Positions 17,723 through 27,550 of a stretch of 64,000 bases of DNA are shown here, piece after piece. Numbering within the stretch: position 1 is the stretch's first letter; each line of letters begins with the position of its first letter. The stretch comes from Microbulbifer aggregans. GTDB taxonomy: Bacteria > Pseudomonadota > Gammaproteobacteria > Pseudomonadales > Cellvibrionaceae. The stretch is taken from the NCBI RefSeq assembly GCF_020524005.1, contig NZ_JAIVKK010000010.1, positions 1 through 64,000 on the forward strand, read 5' to 3'. The position numbers and the translations under genes were made by a program. The notes under the pieces are model-generated. The model was not told the DNA's origin. It ran no database searches and worked only from the letters and a program-made list of their open reading frames with translations.

Positions 17723-17995
17723 TCACTCGCTATCTTTCCTTGATTCCAGGATCTCGCCACTATTAGGGTCGACAACGAGTTCGTATTTTTCCCCTTCCTT
17801 GAACGCTTCAATCTCCCAGCGCTCCTTGTCCAGGGATACATCAATGATCGGCGTAAAACCCTGTTGCTCCAGCTTGGTGAGCACCACCGAGAGCGCCATA
17901 GCGCCGGGCGGTGGTTTTTCATCGGCAAGTAGCGGTTGCGCGATTGTCAGAATCCCCAGGGCGATTCCGGCCAGTGTCGTGCTGAGTTTTTTCAT
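17723..17995 (-). CDS. PepSY domain small exported protein
   Basis: A 90-residue protein. A signal peptide (KKLSTTLAGIALGILTIAQP, then LLADE) precedes a single PepSY domain: VVLTKLEQQGFTPIIDVSLD, then RWEIEAFKEGEKYELVVDPN and GEILESRKD. PepSY modules sit in the periplasm, often near sensor kinases or peptidases; neither is adjacent here. It lies between an unrecognised lipoprotein gene and dld, all on the minus strand. Confidence 0.85.
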   Translation of the reverse strand: MKKLSTTLAGIALGILTIAQPLLADEKPPPGAMALSVVLTKLEQQGFTPIIDVSLDKERWEIEAFKEGEKYELVVDPNSGEILESRKDSE

Positions 17996-18055
17996 CTGAT
18001 CACCGTGTCGTTGAATGTCTCAGATCTGGGTTGTTGGTGCAATTCACTCTTGGTC

Positions 18056-18484
18056 TTACTCTTGGTCGGAGTCGGGGGCCGAGCTGGCGGACGAGAGGCG
18101 TTGCTGGATCATGAAGCACCACTCATCGCTACCGCCATCCGGCCCGTGGGCGCCGTCGCCGCCGGTGAGCTTATCCACTGCGGTGAACCATTCGTCACTG
18201 CCCACCGCCGGAAGTCCGGAGGGATACTGGTTGGTGACGTCTTCGCTATGAATACTCAGTATCTGTTTGTTGACCCATTCAAACCAGGTGGCATTGCAGA
18301 TCAGTTGTCCTTCCGAATTCGGGCTGTCGCCGGGCGAATGTTCGGTAACGGGGCTGGCTGGCTCCACGGCAGTGGGGGCTATGTCGGGATCGTGAGTTTC
18401 CGTTTTTTTGCCACATGCACCCAGCGCGAAGGCTGACAGCAAGGCAATGACGCATACGTTTAGGCCTCTTGAGAATCTTTTCAT
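18056..18484 (-). CDS. Unrecognised lipoprotein
   Basis: A 142-residue protein with a clear lipoprotein signal: a basic start MKRFSRG, a hydrophobic core and LGAC with Cys24 as the lipidation site. Gly follows Cys, so outer-membrane sorting is likely. A Pro/Glu/Thr-rich linker leads to a small domain with CNATWFEWVNKQILSIHSED and DEWCFMIQQRL; its two Cys probably pair. The start at 18484 has GGAG upstream. No family is recognised. It is in the same orientation as the PepSY gene 60 bp downstream. Confidence 0.7.
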   Translation of the reverse strand: MKRFSRGLNVCVIALLSAFALGACGKKTETHDPDIAPTAVEPASPVTEHSPGDSPNSEGQLICNATWFEWVNKQILSIHSEDVTNQYPSGLPAVGSDEWFTAVDKLTGGDGAHGPDGGSDEWCFMIQQRLSSASSAPDSDQE

Positions 18485-18650
18485 GGTCACTCCATCTGGA
18501 AAGCTATGATCCGGTTCGCTAGTAAGCATAGGTTGAATTTCGTGACTTACTAAACACGGTTCCACCGGCTGGTCTCCGCGGGAGCGGATGCAAACCTGTC
18601 TGGGGAGTCACTGGTACTGGAAGTTTTCTTGCTGGTTGAGTATCGCAGGC

Positions 18651-18677
18651 AAAAAAAATCCCGGAAGAGTCCGGGAT
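18651..18677 (-). terminator. Rho-independent terminator of mltF
   Basis: Read on the minus strand, an 8-bp stem (ATCCCGGA / TCCGGGAT) with a 4-base loop runs straight into eight T residues, 23 bases after the mltF stop codon. Confidence 0.92.
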
Positions 18678-18699
18678 TTTCGATCTGGTTTGGCGCTGC

Positions 18700-20178
18700 T
18701 TAAAGCGCGGGTGCCGCGCCGCCTGCCTCCGCGCTGTTGGCTTCCGCCAGCGAGGCTCCATCATCATTGGCCGCGGCTGCTGCCAGGCGCTGCTCTTCAA
18801 TACGGCTGTTCCAGGTCAGCAGGGCCTGGTAATGGCGAATGTTCTGTACGTAAGTAACCGGCTCCCAGCCGCGCGCATAGCCGTGTTTCAGGTGTTTGTA
18901 GTACTGGCGCTTGGCCAGTAATGGCAGGTGGTCGCGCACGTCCGGCCAGCGATCCGGGTTGCCGCCCAGTTTCTCGGTCAGTACTCGCGCGTCCTCGAGG
19001 TGGCCGTAGCCGACGTTGTAGGCTGCCAGTGCCATCCAGGTGCGATCGGGCTCACGAATGCGCTCGGGGATCTTGTCGCGCACCTGCAGGAAGTAGCGGG
19101 CACCGCCGTCAATACTCTCGAGCGGGTCGAGGCGATTGACACCCATTTCCTTGGCGGTGGTGCGAGTCAGCATCATCAGGCCGCGTACACCGGTAGGTGA
19201 CTTGGCTCGAGCGTTCCAGTGAGACTCCTGGTAGCTCAGTGCGGCCAGCAGCTCCCAGTCGAGTTCGTATTTATTCGCCGCTTTCTGTAATTCATCTCGC
19301 CAGCGGGGCAGGCGATCACGAGTCAGCTGGGCAAATGTCTGGGCGCCACCCGCGTTCATTTGGCTTACATGACCGAAATACAGTTCCCGCAGCTCCGCCA
19401 CCAGGCCGCCGGTGTTGGCCCGCAACATGAAATTGCGCGCGGCGCGGTAGAGGCTGTCGTCATCACTTTTGGGGAAGGCCCAGGATACCGGCTGGTATTG
19501 GGTCAGGTTAAAGGCCACGTAGGTATTGGGGTAGAGACCGCGGTGTACTGCGTAGGCATTGGAGTCAACCATGGCGTAGTTGTACTTGCCGGTGTTGACC
19601 ATCTCCACCAGCTCCATGGCATCTGCATCTGAGACTTCTTCCCACTGCAGGCCGGGGTAGCGCTGGGAGAGTTTGCGGAGTTGCTCGGCGTGGGCACTAC
19701 CGGCGATGGTGGCCACAGTTTTGCCTTCGAGGTCCGCGATACTGCGGGGGCGGCTTTCGCCGAGGCGGTAGATCACCTGTTGGCGGATCTCGAAATAAGA
19801 AGGTGCAAAACGGACCTGCTCACGCCGCTCCGGGGTAACGGTAAGGCCGGCGGCCGCCAGGTGGGCATCGGAATCCGGGTCACTCAGCTCGCGGAACAAG
19901 TGGGGGAGATCGTGCACATCGCGGATCTCGAGCTTGACCCCGAGCTCACGGGCAAAGGCCTTGAGCATGTCGTACTCGAAGCCGGTGTAGCGTCCGTTGG
20001 CATCTTCGTAATACGTGGTGGGTCCGTTTTGGGAGATAACCACCAGTTTGCCCGACGCCTTGACCTTCTCAAGCGTGCTGGGCGCCTTGCTGGCCACCAA
20101 AAGCGAGGCGCAACAAGCCAGCGCAGCCCCTTTAATGAGGCGGCGGCTGTAGCGCAGCAATCGACTTTTCATGATCAT
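18700..20178 (-). CDS. mltF: Membrane-bound lytic murein transglycosylase F
   Basis: A 492-residue MltF. It cleaves the MurNAc-GlcNAc bond of peptidoglycan with formation of 1,6-anhydro ends. The N-terminal ~270 residues after the signal segment are a solute-binding-protein-like regulatory domain (GKLVVISQNGPTTYYEDANG, YTGFEYDMLKAFARELGV). The C-terminal domain is a family-1 transglycosylase with catalytic Glu318 in LSYQESHWNA and the AAYNVGYGHLEDAR motif. The ATG at 20178 has AGGGGA upstream. The signal region contains a Cys pair (LACCAS) without a convincing lipobox. Divergence from purL is conserved across gammaproteobacteria, including E. coli, which strengthens the call. Confidence 0.94.
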   Translation of the reverse strand: MIMKSRLLRYSRRLIKGAALACCASLLVASKAPSTLEKVKASGKLVVISQNGPTTYYEDANGRYTGFEYDMLKAFARELGVKLEIRDVHDLPHLFRELSDPDSDAHLAAAGLTVTPERREQVRFAPSYFEIRQQVIYRLGESRPRSIADLEGKTVATIAGSAHAEQLRKLSQRYPGLQWEEVSDADAMELVEMVNTGKYNYAMVDSNAYAVHRGLYPNTYVAFNLTQYQPVSWAFPKSDDDSLYRAARNFMLRANTGGLVAELRELYFGHVSQMNAGGAQTFAQLTRDRLPRWRDELQKAANKYELDWELLAALSYQESHWNARAKSPTGVRGLMMLTRTTAKEMGVNRLDPLESIDGGARYFLQVRDKIPERIREPDRTWMALAAYNVGYGHLEDARVLTEKLGGNPDRWPDVRDHLPLLAKRQYYKHLKHGYARGWEPVTYVQNIRHYQALLTWNSRIEEQRLAAAAANDDGASLAEANSAEAGGAAPAL

Positions 20179-20676
20179 AGGCAATCCCCTGGAGTCCATT
20201 CTTTGCTTTATTTTCAATGACGTTGCCCGCTCTCCTGAGCGGCGACAGTCACGCGGTCAGCTATCCCTTGCTGCCCGTGTTCGGTGCCCGGCTGTATATA
20301 ATTTGGTCTGGCCTGGGACAAAAGCGCGGCAATTTTACCCTAAACCCTACCCAATTGACCAACTTGATGCATTTGGCATTTATTGCTTTGTGAACAACCG
20401 GCTTGTTTTGCGCTATTAAGTGTAGTAGCTCGCGCCTTGTTGAAACCGGTTCCCGTGCAGTAGAGGTTGTCCCGAGCGCCAGGAATTACTCCTTATAGAC
20501 CTCGATGGACTGGCTTCTACTTATATGCTCATCTTTACTGGCAGAGCAGTGTTGGAGACGCTGAGCTTCAGGTACAATGCGCGCGCTCCGATTCCCGGTG
20601 CCTCTGTGGGGCCTTGTAAGCCACTGTTCCCAGTCCCGCAGATGCTCAAAATCCAGACAAGAGGCAAACTCCCGCG
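20179..20676. other. Divergent mltF/purL intergenic region
   Basis: About 500 bases between two divergent start codons. No convincing coding frame is present. A candidate mltF promoter is described separately. On the plus strand a TTGACC at 20355-20360 with ATTTAT 17 bases later is a weak candidate for purL. No PurR-type palindrome was seen. Confidence 0.5.
20293..20321 (-). promoter_or_regulatory. Candidate sigma70 promoter of mltF
   Basis: On the minus strand TTGTCC (20316-20321) is separated by exactly 17 bases from TATACA (20293-20298). Each hexamer matches the consensus at four of six positions. It would give a leader of about 110 bases. Confidence 0.35.
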
Positions 20677-23600
20677 ATGCTAGTTCTGCGTGGTGCTCCC
20701 GCACTGTCGAAATTTCGCCATCAAAAACTTCTCACCCAACTCCGCGCGTTGCAGCCCGCCATAGCTGATGTGTACGCCGAGTTTGTGCACTTTGCCGACA
20801 GCAAGAAGCTGGGCAAGAAAGACCAGGCGCTGCTGGAGCGCCTGCTGCAGTACGGTCCCACCGAAGAAAAGCATCAGCCCGAGGGTGAACTGCTGTTGGT
20901 AGTACCGCGCCCCGGCACCATCTCGCCCTGGTCTTCCAAGGCGACGGACATTGCCCACAACGCAGGCCTGACCGAGATCCATCGTCTGGAACGGGGCCTT
21001 GCTTACTACATTACTGGTGTCAAATTAACCGAAGCTGAACGGGCCGAGCTGGCGGCTGAACTGCACGACCGCATGGTTGAGAGCGTGTATTTCGAGCTGG
21101 AGCAGGCCGAGCAGCTGTTCCAGGTGGAGAAAGCCCGCCCGATGGGCAGCGTCGATGTGCTGAAAGGTGGCCGCAAGGCGCTGACTGAAGCCAACGTAAG
21201 CCTGGGCCTGGCACTGGCGGAAGACGAGATTGATTACCTGCTGACCAGCTTTGAAGAACTGGAGCGCAACCCCACCGACGTGGAACTGATGATGTTCGCC
21301 CAGGCGAACTCCGAGCACTGCCGCCACAAGATCTTCAATGCCAGCTGGACCATCGACGGCGAAGAGATGCCACACTCCCTGTTCGGCATGATCAAGAACA
21401 CCTACAAGCTGGGCGGTGAAGACGTACTGTCTGCCTACGCGGATAACGCTGCGGTAGTAGTAGGGCATGAAGCTGGCCGCTTCTACCCGGATCCCGAAAC
21501 CAAGGAATACGGCTTCAGCCAGGAAGCCATTCACCTGCTGATGAAGGTGGAAACCCACAACCACCCGACCGCAATTGCACCTTTCTCCGGTGCAGGTACC
21601 GGTGCCGGTGGTGAAATCCGTGACGAGGGCGCGGTAGGCCGTGGCTCCAAGCCGAAAGTGGGCCTGACCGGTTTTACTGTGTCCAACCTGCAGATTCCGG
21701 GTCACCTGCAGCCGTGGGAAGTGAACTACGGCAAGCCCGAGCGCATCGTGACCGCGCTGGACATCATGATCGAAGGCCCCATTGGCGGTGCCGCGTTCAA
21801 CAATGAATTTGGCCGTCCGAACATCTGCGGTTATTTCCGTACCTTTGAAGAAGATTTCGGCGGCGAGCGCCGTGGTTATCACAAGCCCATTATGCTGGCG
21901 GGTGGTTACGGCAATATCCGTGAAGAGCACGTGGACAAGCCGGAATTCCAGCCCGGGGCCAAGCTGATCGTTCTCGGCGGTCCGGCGATGCTGATTGGTC
22001 TCGGCGGTGGCGCGGCCTCCAGTATGGCCAGCGGCACCAGTTCCGCGGACCTGGACTTTGCGTCGGTGCAGCGCCAGAACCCGGAAATCGAGCGCCGTTG
22101 TCAGGAGGTCATCGACCAGTGCTGGCAGCTCGGGGACAAGAACCCCATCGCGTTTATCCACGATGTGGGCGCCGGCGGTCTGTCCAACGCCTTCCCGGAG
22201 CTGGTAAAAGACGGCGGCACCGGCGGCAAGTTCGAACTGCGCAACGTACCGTCTGACGAGCCGGGCATGAGCCCGCTGGAAATCTGGTGTAACGAATCCC
22301 AGGAACGCTACGTGATGGCGGTGATGCCGCAGGACCTCGAGCGTTTCCAGAAGATCTGTGAGCGCGAGCGCGCACCGTTTGCCGTTGTTGGTGAAGCCAC
22401 CAGCGAGAAGCACCTCACCCTGAACGACAAGCAGTTCGATGCCAAGCCGGTAGACCTGCCCATGTCCGTGCTGTTCGGCAAACCGCCGAAGATGCACCGC
22501 GTGGCAGAAAAGCATGAAGCGGCAACCACCGCATTCGATACCAGCAAGATCGACCTGAACGAAGCGGCGGAACGCGTACTGCGCCTGCCCACCGTTGCCA
22601 GCAAGAACTTCCTGATCACCATCGGCGACCGCACCGTTACCGGCCAGGTTTCCCGCGATCAGATGGTTGGCCCCTGGCAGGTACCGGTCGCCGACTGCGC
22701 CGTAACCACCGTGGCCTACGACAGCTACGCCGGTGAAGCCATGTCCATGGGCGAGCGCACCCCGGTGGCACTGCTGGATGCGCCGGCTTCCGGCCGTCTG
22801 GCAGTGGGTGAAGCGATCACCAACATCGCCTGTACCCCGATCAAGCAGCTGTCTGATATCAAACTCTCTGCCAACTGGATGTGTGCCGCGGGCCACCCGG
22901 GTGAAGAAGAGAAGCTGTACCGCACCGTGGAAGCGGTGGGTATGGAGTTGTGTCCGGATCTCGGCATCACCATCCCGGTTGGTAAGGACTCCATGTCCAT
23001 GCGCACGGCGTGGAACGATGGCGGTGAAGAAAAAGCCGTAACCGCACCGCTGTCACTGGTGATCTCCGCATTCTCCCCGGTCAGCGATGTGCGCAAAGTG
23101 GTTACCCCACAGCTGCGCCGTACCAAGAAAGGTGAGAGTGAGCTGCTGCTGATCGACCTGGGTGCCGGTAAAAACCGTCTCGGTGCATCCTGTCTGGCAC
23201 AGGTGTACAACGAGCTGGGTGACAAGCCCGCCGACCTGGACGATGCCAAGCGCCTGAAAGGCTTCTTCGAAGTCATGCAGGAGCTGCTCGAAGAAGACAA
23301 GGTCATCGCCTACCACGACCGCGCCGATGGCGGCCTGTTCGCCACCCTGGCGGAAATGAGCTTTGCCGGCCGCGTAGGTATCGACGCTGAAGTATTCGAC
23401 CTGGGCGAAGATCCGGTTGCCGCGCTGTTCAATGAAGAACTGGGTGCGGTACTGCAGGTGCCAGCTTCCGAAGCGGAAATGCTGGTAATGCGCTTTGCCG
23501 CCGTGGGCGTGCCCGCGCACCAGATTGGCCAGCTTAACGACAAGGAAGAGCTGCGCATTACCCGCAATGGCAAGGTGATCTTCAACCGCAAGCGCGCCGA

Positions 23601-24555
23601 CCTGGAGCAGATCTGGAGCGAAACCAGCTACCGCATTCAGGCCCTGCGCGACAACGCCGACTGCGCCAAGCAGGAATTCGATGCTCTCGCCAAGACGGCC
23701 GAGCAAGATCCGGGTCTGTCTGTGAACCTGACCTACGACATCAGTAAAGATATCGCCGCGCCGTACATCAAAAAAGGTGTGCGCCCGAAAGTGGCGATCC
23801 TGCGCGAGCAGGGCGTAAACAGCCAGGTGGAAATGGCGCATTCCTTCCACCGCGCCGGCTTCAATGCCGTCGACGTACACATGAGCGATATCCTGGCCGG
23901 CCGCGTTGAACTGGATCAGTTCAAGGGCCTGGTGGGCTGTGGTGGCTTCTCCTACGGTGACGTACTCGGTGCCGGTGAGGGCTGGGCCAAGACCATCCTG
24001 TTCAATGATCGCGCCCGCGACCAGTTCGAAGGCTTCTTCAACCGTAAGGACACCTTCGGTCTTGGCGTGTGTAATGGCTGTCAGATGTTCTCTGTGATCA
24101 AGGAACTGATCCAGGGTGCCGACCACTGGCCGCGCTTCGTGCGCAACCTGTCCGAGCAGTACGAAGCGCGCTTCGCGCTGGTGGGCGTGGAAGATTCCCC
24201 GTCCGTGTTGTTCAAGGGCATGGCCGGTTCTTACATGCCGGTAGCGGTGGCCCACGGTGAAGGCCGCGTGGAATTCGCAGACCAGAGCGCTCTGGAAGCC
24301 TGTGAACAGTCCGGCACCATCGCCATGCGTTTCCTGAACAACAACCAGCAGATTACCGAAACCTACCCGGCCAACCCGAATGGCTCGGTCAACGGTATTA
24401 CCTCACTCTGTTCCGAAGACGGCCGCGTGACGATCATGATGCCGCATCCGGAGCGTGTCGCCCGCGCTGTCAGCAACAGTTGGCATCCGGACGACTGGAA
24501 AGAGGACTCCGGCTGGATGCGCCTGTTCCGCAACGCGCGGGTATTTGTGGACTAA
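20677..24555 (+). CDS. purL: Phosphoribosylformylglycinamidine synthase
   Basis: A 1292-residue large-type PurL that converts FGAR to FGAM in purine synthesis, using glutamine and ATP. The order is an N-terminal PurS-like domain, a linker, and two AIRS-like synthase halves ([28 protein letters not shown] and [20 protein letters not shown] in the first). A class-I glutaminase domain follows, with nucleophile Cys in [12 protein letters not shown] and [10 protein letters not shown] near the end. Length agrees with E. coli PurL (1295 aa). The ATG at 20677 has GAGG upstream and gives the family N-terminus [12 protein letters not shown] strong terminator follows. Confidence 0.97.
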   Translation: MLVLRGAPALSKFRHQKLLTQLRALQPAIADVYAEFVHFADSKKLGKKDQALLERLLQYGPTEEKHQPEGELLLVVPRPGTISPWSSKATDIAHNAGLTEIHRLERGLAYYITGVKLTEAERAELAAELHDRMVESVYFELEQAEQLFQVEKARPMGSVDVLKGGRKALTEANVSLGLALAEDEIDYLLTSFEELERNPTDVELMMFAQANSEHCRHKIFNASWTIDGEEMPHSLFGMIKNTYKLGGEDVLSAYADNAAVVVGHEAGRFYPDPETKEYGFSQEAIHLLMKVETHNHPTAIAPFSGAGTGAGGEIRDEGAVGRGSKPKVGLTGFTVSNLQIPGHLQPWEVNYGKPERIVTALDIMIEGPIGGAAFNNEFGRPNICGYFRTFEEDFGGERRGYHKPIMLAGGYGNIREEHVDKPEFQPGAKLIVLGGPAMLIGLGGGAASSMASGTSSADLDFASVQRQNPEIERRCQEVIDQCWQLGDKNPIAFIHDVGAGGLSNAFPELVKDGGTGGKFELRNVPSDEPGMSPLEIWCNESQERYVMAVMPQDLERFQKICERERAPFAVVGEATSEKHLTLNDKQFDAKPVDLPMSVLFGKPPKMHRVAEKHEAATTAFDTSKIDLNEAAERVLRLPTVASKNFLITIGDRTVTGQVSRDQMVGPWQVPVADCAVTTVAYDSYAGEAMSMGERTPVALLDAPASGRLAVGEAITNIACTPIKQLSDIKLSANWMCAAGHPGEEEKLYRTVEAVGMELCPDLGITIPVGKDSMSMRTAWNDGGEEKAVTAPLSLVISAFSPVSDVRKVVTPQLRRTKKGESELLLIDLGAGKNRLGASCLAQVYNELGDKPADLDDAKRLKGFFEVMQELLEEDKVIAYHDRADGGLFATLAEMSFAGRVGIDAEVFDLGEDPVAALFNEELGAVLQVPASEAEMLVMRFAAVGVPAHQIGQLNDKEELRITRNGKVIFNRKRADLEQIWSETSYRIQALRDNADCAKQEFDALAKTAEQDPGLSVNLTYDISKDIAAPYIKKGVRPKVAILREQGVNSQVEMAHSFHRAGFNAVDVHMSDILAGRVELDQFKGLVGCGGFSYGDVLGAGEGWAKTILFNDRARDQFEGFFNRKDTFGLGVCNGCQMFSVIKELIQGADHWPRFVRNLSEQYEARFALVGVEDSPSVLFKGMAGSYMPVAVAHGEGRVEFADQSALEACEQSGTIAMRFLNNNQQITETYPANPNGSVNGITSLCSEDGRVTIMMPHPERVARAVSNSWHPDDWKEDSGWMRLFRNARVFVD

Positions 24556-24596
24556 GCCGATACCTCTGCGTATGAGCCTGCTTGCAGGCGAAAAAA

Positions 24597-24623
24597 GCCC
24601 GCTCATTCGAGCGGGCTTTTTTT
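24597..24623 (+). terminator. Rho-independent terminator of purL
   Basis: An 8-bp stem (GCCCGCTC / GAGCGGGC) with a 4-base loop is followed by seven T residues, 42 bases after the purL stop. The A-run on the other side would also allow termination in the minus direction. Confidence 0.93.
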
Positions 24624-24866
24624 ATTGCTTCAGGAAAATTTTCAATATGCAACGTGTCTCCGGCGAATAGGTATTGATTAAGTTGGCTCGATTTGATCCG
24701 GTCTATCAATCGGCGCGATTAAAATGCTGAAAGGCTGTTGGTGGCGACGTGGACTGCAGGCTTGACGCTCAAGGCCTTTGAAGACATTCTATTTCTATCA
24801 ACTATTAAAAATAGAAGGCAGAGGGATTTCAGTCCCGATGACCAACATATAAATGTTAAGGCAATT
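24624..24866. other. AT-rich junction region without a recognised gene
   Basis: With the purL terminator this forms a 311-base stretch without a gene. From here to about 27.5 kb base composition and codon use shift clearly to AT-rich. I see no RNA gene, attachment site or repeat. A longer upstream in-frame extension of the next gene (from 24738) exists but lacks a signal peptide at its start. Confidence 0.4.
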
Positions 24867-25346
24867 ATGAAAATAGTCCGGTTTCAACTTTTAGCTTTGT
24901 TTTTCTTATCAATCACCTCATATGCGCAGGACGAATGTGTTAGAGGGGAGCCGGAGCCAATCATTGATGATGAAAAATCAGTGTCTTCTTACTTTGCCAC
25001 TGTCGGTAAAGAGGGTGAGTTAGAAGAAAACTTTGTGTTAAGTAATGGCCAAGGAGTAAAAATCAGGCAATATGGTTGTGCTCATTTTGGCCTTGCGTAT
25101 CAATTCCACCTTGCTGGCGTAAACAACCCCGAAAAGGTAAGGCTGTTAAAAGCTACCATGGCGTCAATTGCGAAGGTTTCTGGTTCATTCACCCCTTCAA
25201 TTTCCGACGCTATATCACAGCTCAAAGAAGGCGAAGATATCCCTGAAGAAATTACTCTTATGGAAGGGTATGAGATGCTTTATTTGTCCAGGGAAAACAC
25301 TTCGGATGGAGAGCTATTCGTAGTGCAATATGACGTCGCTCTGTAG
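24867..25346 (+). CDS. Unrecognised small exported protein
   Basis: A 159-residue protein with a typical signal peptide (MKIVRFQLLALFFLSITSYA, cleavage before QDEC). The mature domain is acidic, with two Cys (ECVRGE and QYGCAHFGL) that may form a disulfide, and a long helix-prone middle. A start at 24867 is chosen because the signal peptide begins there and an AAGG site lies just upstream. No family is recognised, although the layout resembles small immunity-type or periplasmic proteins. It lies in AT-rich DNA and precedes a fragment of a foreign coding repeat. Confidence 0.6.
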   Translation: MKIVRFQLLALFFLSITSYAQDECVRGEPEPIIDDEKSVSSYFATVGKEGELEENFVLSNGQGVKIRQYGCAHFGLAYQFHLAGVNNPEKVRLLKATMASIAKVSGSFTPSISDAISQLKEGEDIPEEITLMEGYEMLYLSRENTSDGELFVVQYDVAL

Positions 25347-25364
25347 AGCATTAACAAGCTATGA

Positions 25365-25420
25365 GGGTGATTCGATCCGCTTCACCCAGGTAGATATATC
25401 CACCGGGGACCAAATTTGAT
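25365..25420. repeat. 56-bp copy of an internal segment of the sugar dehydrogenase gene
   Basis: This stretch repeats 28732-28786 with a single extra G as the only difference. In the second place the bases encode, on the minus strand, residues IKFGPGGYIYLGEADRITR of the PQQ-type sugar dehydrogenase. Here it lies between genes and is not part of a reading frame. It is best explained as a relic of a duplication or recombination, about 3.3 kb from its source. Confidence 0.9.
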
Positions 25421-25501
25421 AAGGCAGGTGTCAAAAAGTTAACGATCCTGTTGGATTTGGTGGCCGGATTTCAGGGGTTAAGTGACTTAGGATAGCGGAA
25501 A

Positions 25502-26113
25502 ATGTCAGGCTGTGGCTGTGGATCGGAACAAACAGAACACTTGGAAAGAAAGACGCTTGCTATTCTTCTGGCCATTAATGCATCTATGTTCGTTGCTGAA
25601 TTAATCCTTGGGTGGATAGCGCAGTCTACGGGGTTAATTGCTGATTCTCTCGATATGCTTGCGGATGCGGCCGTCTATGGCCTTTCATTGTATGCTGTCG
25701 GAAAGGGGGGCCTGAAGCAGGCGAAGGCCGCGAGGATTAGTGGGTATTTGCAAATTCTATTAGGAGCTGGTGTCCTGTTTGAAGTTCTCAGACGCTTGTT
25801 ATTCGGTAGCGAGCCTGAGAGTACCCTTATCGTCATAGTCGGCGGTATCGCGTTGTTGGCAAATATCATATGTCTTGCTCTGATTTCCAAACATAAAAAA
25901 GGGGGTGTTCATATGCAGGCTTCCTGGATATTTTCAACAAATGATGTAATTGCTAATCTTGGGGTCATCTTATCTGGCATACTTGTTTCCTTAATTGGAA
26001 ATCGATATCCAGATTTAATTATCGGTACATTAATATCGATAATAGTTGTTCGTGGTGGATTAAAGATACTGAAAGACGCGAACGAAACACGAAAATCAGC
26101 TGGTGGCGCCTGA
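25502..26113 (+). CDS. Short CDF-family cation transporter
   Basis: A 203-residue inner-membrane protein of the cation diffusion facilitator superfamily, consisting of the membrane domain only, without the usual cytoplasmic C-terminal domain. About six helices are visible. The TM2 metal site is seen in LIADSLDMLADAAVYGLSLY, with the D-x3-D spacing, and TM5 has NDVIANLGVILSG. The N-terminus SGCGCGSEQTEHLERK carries two Cys that may bind metal. The likely role is export of zinc or a similar divalent cation. It lies in the AT-rich pocket between unrecognised genes. Confidence 0.85.
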   Translation: MSGCGCGSEQTEHLERKTLAILLAINASMFVAELILGWIAQSTGLIADSLDMLADAAVYGLSLYAVGKGGLKQAKAARISGYLQILLGAGVLFEVLRRLLFGSEPESTLIVIVGGIALLANIICLALISKHKKGGVHMQASWIFSTNDVIANLGVILSGILVSLIGNRYPDLIIGTLISIIVVRGGLKILKDANETRKSAGGA

Positions 26114-26147
26114 CAATGTATTTTGGTGGTTTAATTCTGGGTAGGTA

Positions 26148-26636
26148 ATGGAACACCTGAAATTTAAAGAAAAACTGCGCGCTTTGTTAGTGCTGACGGC
26201 CTGGGGATTCTCGATTTTCTTTGTATTCGGTGCGCCGGGAGAAATCAGCAACGTCTATTCAGTGAACAGTGCTACGCCAGAACGAATAAAAATTGAAAAT
26301 ATATACCTGACGTCGGAGCGTTGTGGTATCAGGAAATTATGCGATCACGTCCAGTTTGTCGCTAAAAATACAGCCACAAATTTGCTCGTGAAAGAGCGGG
26401 TTGGAATAGAACCTGGCATTTTTCCCTTCAGTGTTTCATCTAATCGTAAAAATATATGGTCATCACAGCGAAAATACCTGGGTAATTACAAAGTCGGAGA
26501 GATTTACGATGCCTACCTGGGGAATAATGGTAGATACTACCTGTCTAAAGGGAGTTATTTCCCTTTCGCATACCTTTTCGCACTTTCGGTCGTGTGGCTG
26601 GTGGGGAATGCCATAGTCATGGCAAGGAAGATATAA
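26148..26636 (+). CDS. Unrecognised two-helix membrane protein, possibly truncated
   Basis: A 162-residue protein with hydrophobic helices at both ends (about residues 11-29 and 138-158) and a hydrophilic, probably periplasmic middle containing a Cys pair (ERCGIRKLCDH). No family is recognised. Right after its last helix (MARKI-stop) an 83-codon open frame continues in the +1 register without a start codon of its own. This suggests that the protein once had a Cys-rich C-terminal domain lost by a one-base change. It starts 34 bases after the CDF gene, so the two are probably cotranscribed. Confidence 0.55.
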   Translation: MEHLKFKEKLRALLVLTAWGFSIFFVFGAPGEISNVYSVNSATPERIKIENIYLTSERCGIRKLCDHVQFVAKNTATNLLVKERVGIEPGIFPFSVSSNRKNIWSSQRKYLGNYKVGEIYDAYLGNNGRYYLSKGSYFPFAYLFALSVVWLVGNAIVMARKI

Positions 26637-26868
26637 GAATATTCAAGGGTTCAAAAGTTGTACAATCGACGGGGCTCCTATTGAAGAGTCAAAATATAAG
26701 CGTATTTATCAGCAAAGTAAGTCTAATATTTTTCATGTGCAATTAGTTGGTAAATATACATACTATGTCAAGTTGGCAAAAAGTGTCGGGGCGTGTAGAA
26801 AAATTAAGGAAGAGTTTATCTGGTGCGAGAGAGGGGAGCCCTGCTCATTTACGTATGGGGAGTGGTGA
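26617..26868 (+). pseudogene. Start-less open frame, probable C-terminal remnant
   Basis: The frame is open from 26617 to a TGA at 26866-26868 and contains no ATG. It reads GRYKNIQGFKSCTIDGAPIE, then YKRIYQQSKSNIFHVQLVGK, YTYYVKLAKSVGACRKIKEE and FIWCERGEPCSFTYGEW. Four cysteines, aromatic residues and amphipathic spacing look like a real small folded domain, not random frame. It overlaps the end of the preceding gene by 20 bases in the +1 register, so a single-base indel near 26630 would fuse the two. Alternatively it is the tail of a separately truncated gene. Confidence 0.5.
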
Positions 26869-26913
26869 ATAACCCTTGGAGCATGTCAATGATAAACGGA
26901 ATAGGGGAAAGGT

Positions 26914-27388
26914 GTGTTCGGTCCAATCATGATCATTTGTATTTCATTGATTCTTTTTTTTGTTCTTTTGCAGAATGCAAAAAAATGTTTTGAAAGCAAA
27001 CGGTGGCCAACCGTACGTGGAAAAATTGTATACAACAAGGTTAATACAGTGGAAACGACAACGGGCAGCGATGGTCTAGGGGGAAATGCAAGAGTACCTG
27101 TAAGTACCTTGACGGTTGAGTACAGGTATAAAGTACTGGGTAAAGCGTATAAGTGTTCAACACTTAAATTTTTACGCGGAGAAAGCAATAACTATTTTGT
27201 CGAAAAATTGATCGGCAAAAAATATCCTGTAGGAAAAGTAGTTACGGTTCATTATAACGCCAGGAACCCTGAGGAACCCTGAGGAGGCCTGTTTGGAGCC
27301 AGGGCTTTCATTCGGCGCTGTGCTGGGATTTATGATAGTGCTTTCGTTCTTTGCCAGCGGTGTGGTTTTTGCGGTTCAATTGGCCTAA
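26914..27388 (+). pseudogene. DUF3592 protein, frameshifted by a 10-bp tandem duplication
   Basis: From a GTG at 26914 (AGGGGAAAGG upstream) the frame gives a 122-residue DUF3592 protein: one N-terminal membrane helix, then WPTVRGKIVYNKV, VEYRYKVLGKAYKC and the family block YPVGKVVTVHYNARNPEEP. It stops at 27280-27282. The sequence AGGAACCCTG occurs twice in tandem (27262-27271, 27272-27281). Removing one copy restores the frame into ACLEPGLSFGAVLGFMIVLS and FFASGVVFAVQLA, then TAA at 27386-27388. That is the C-terminal helix expected in this family. The shortened protein may still be made but lacks that helix. Confidence 0.8.
27262..27281. repeat. 10-bp tandem duplication causing a frameshift
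   Basis: Two perfect adjacent copies of AGGAACCCTG. A 10-base insertion shifts the frame by +1 and truncates the DUF3592 gene. Confidence 0.9.
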
Positions 27389-27469
27389 TACAAATGGGTG
27401 CTGTTTTTCCTTATATTGTTTTCAGTATCGGGAAGATGCTATAGGCCATGTGCTGAAATCAGTGGGAAG

Positions 27470-27503
27470 AAAATAAGCCGACCCAATCGAGCAGGCTTAT
27501 TTT
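27470..27503. terminator. Bidirectional hairpin terminator
   Basis: A 10-bp stem (AAAATAAGCC / GGCTTATTTT) with a 14-base loop lies between the DUF3592 gene and the convergent sugar dehydrogenase gene. The stem itself supplies a T-run on both strands. Confidence 0.7.
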
Positions 27504-27550
27504 CATGGACGGAAAATTTTAGAGAAGTATCAGCGTGGCACTTTGTGTTG

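Noticed and set aside
21025..22896. Open frame of 623 codons opposite purL
   Set aside because: Antisense to the highly conserved PurL synthase domains and without family motifs.
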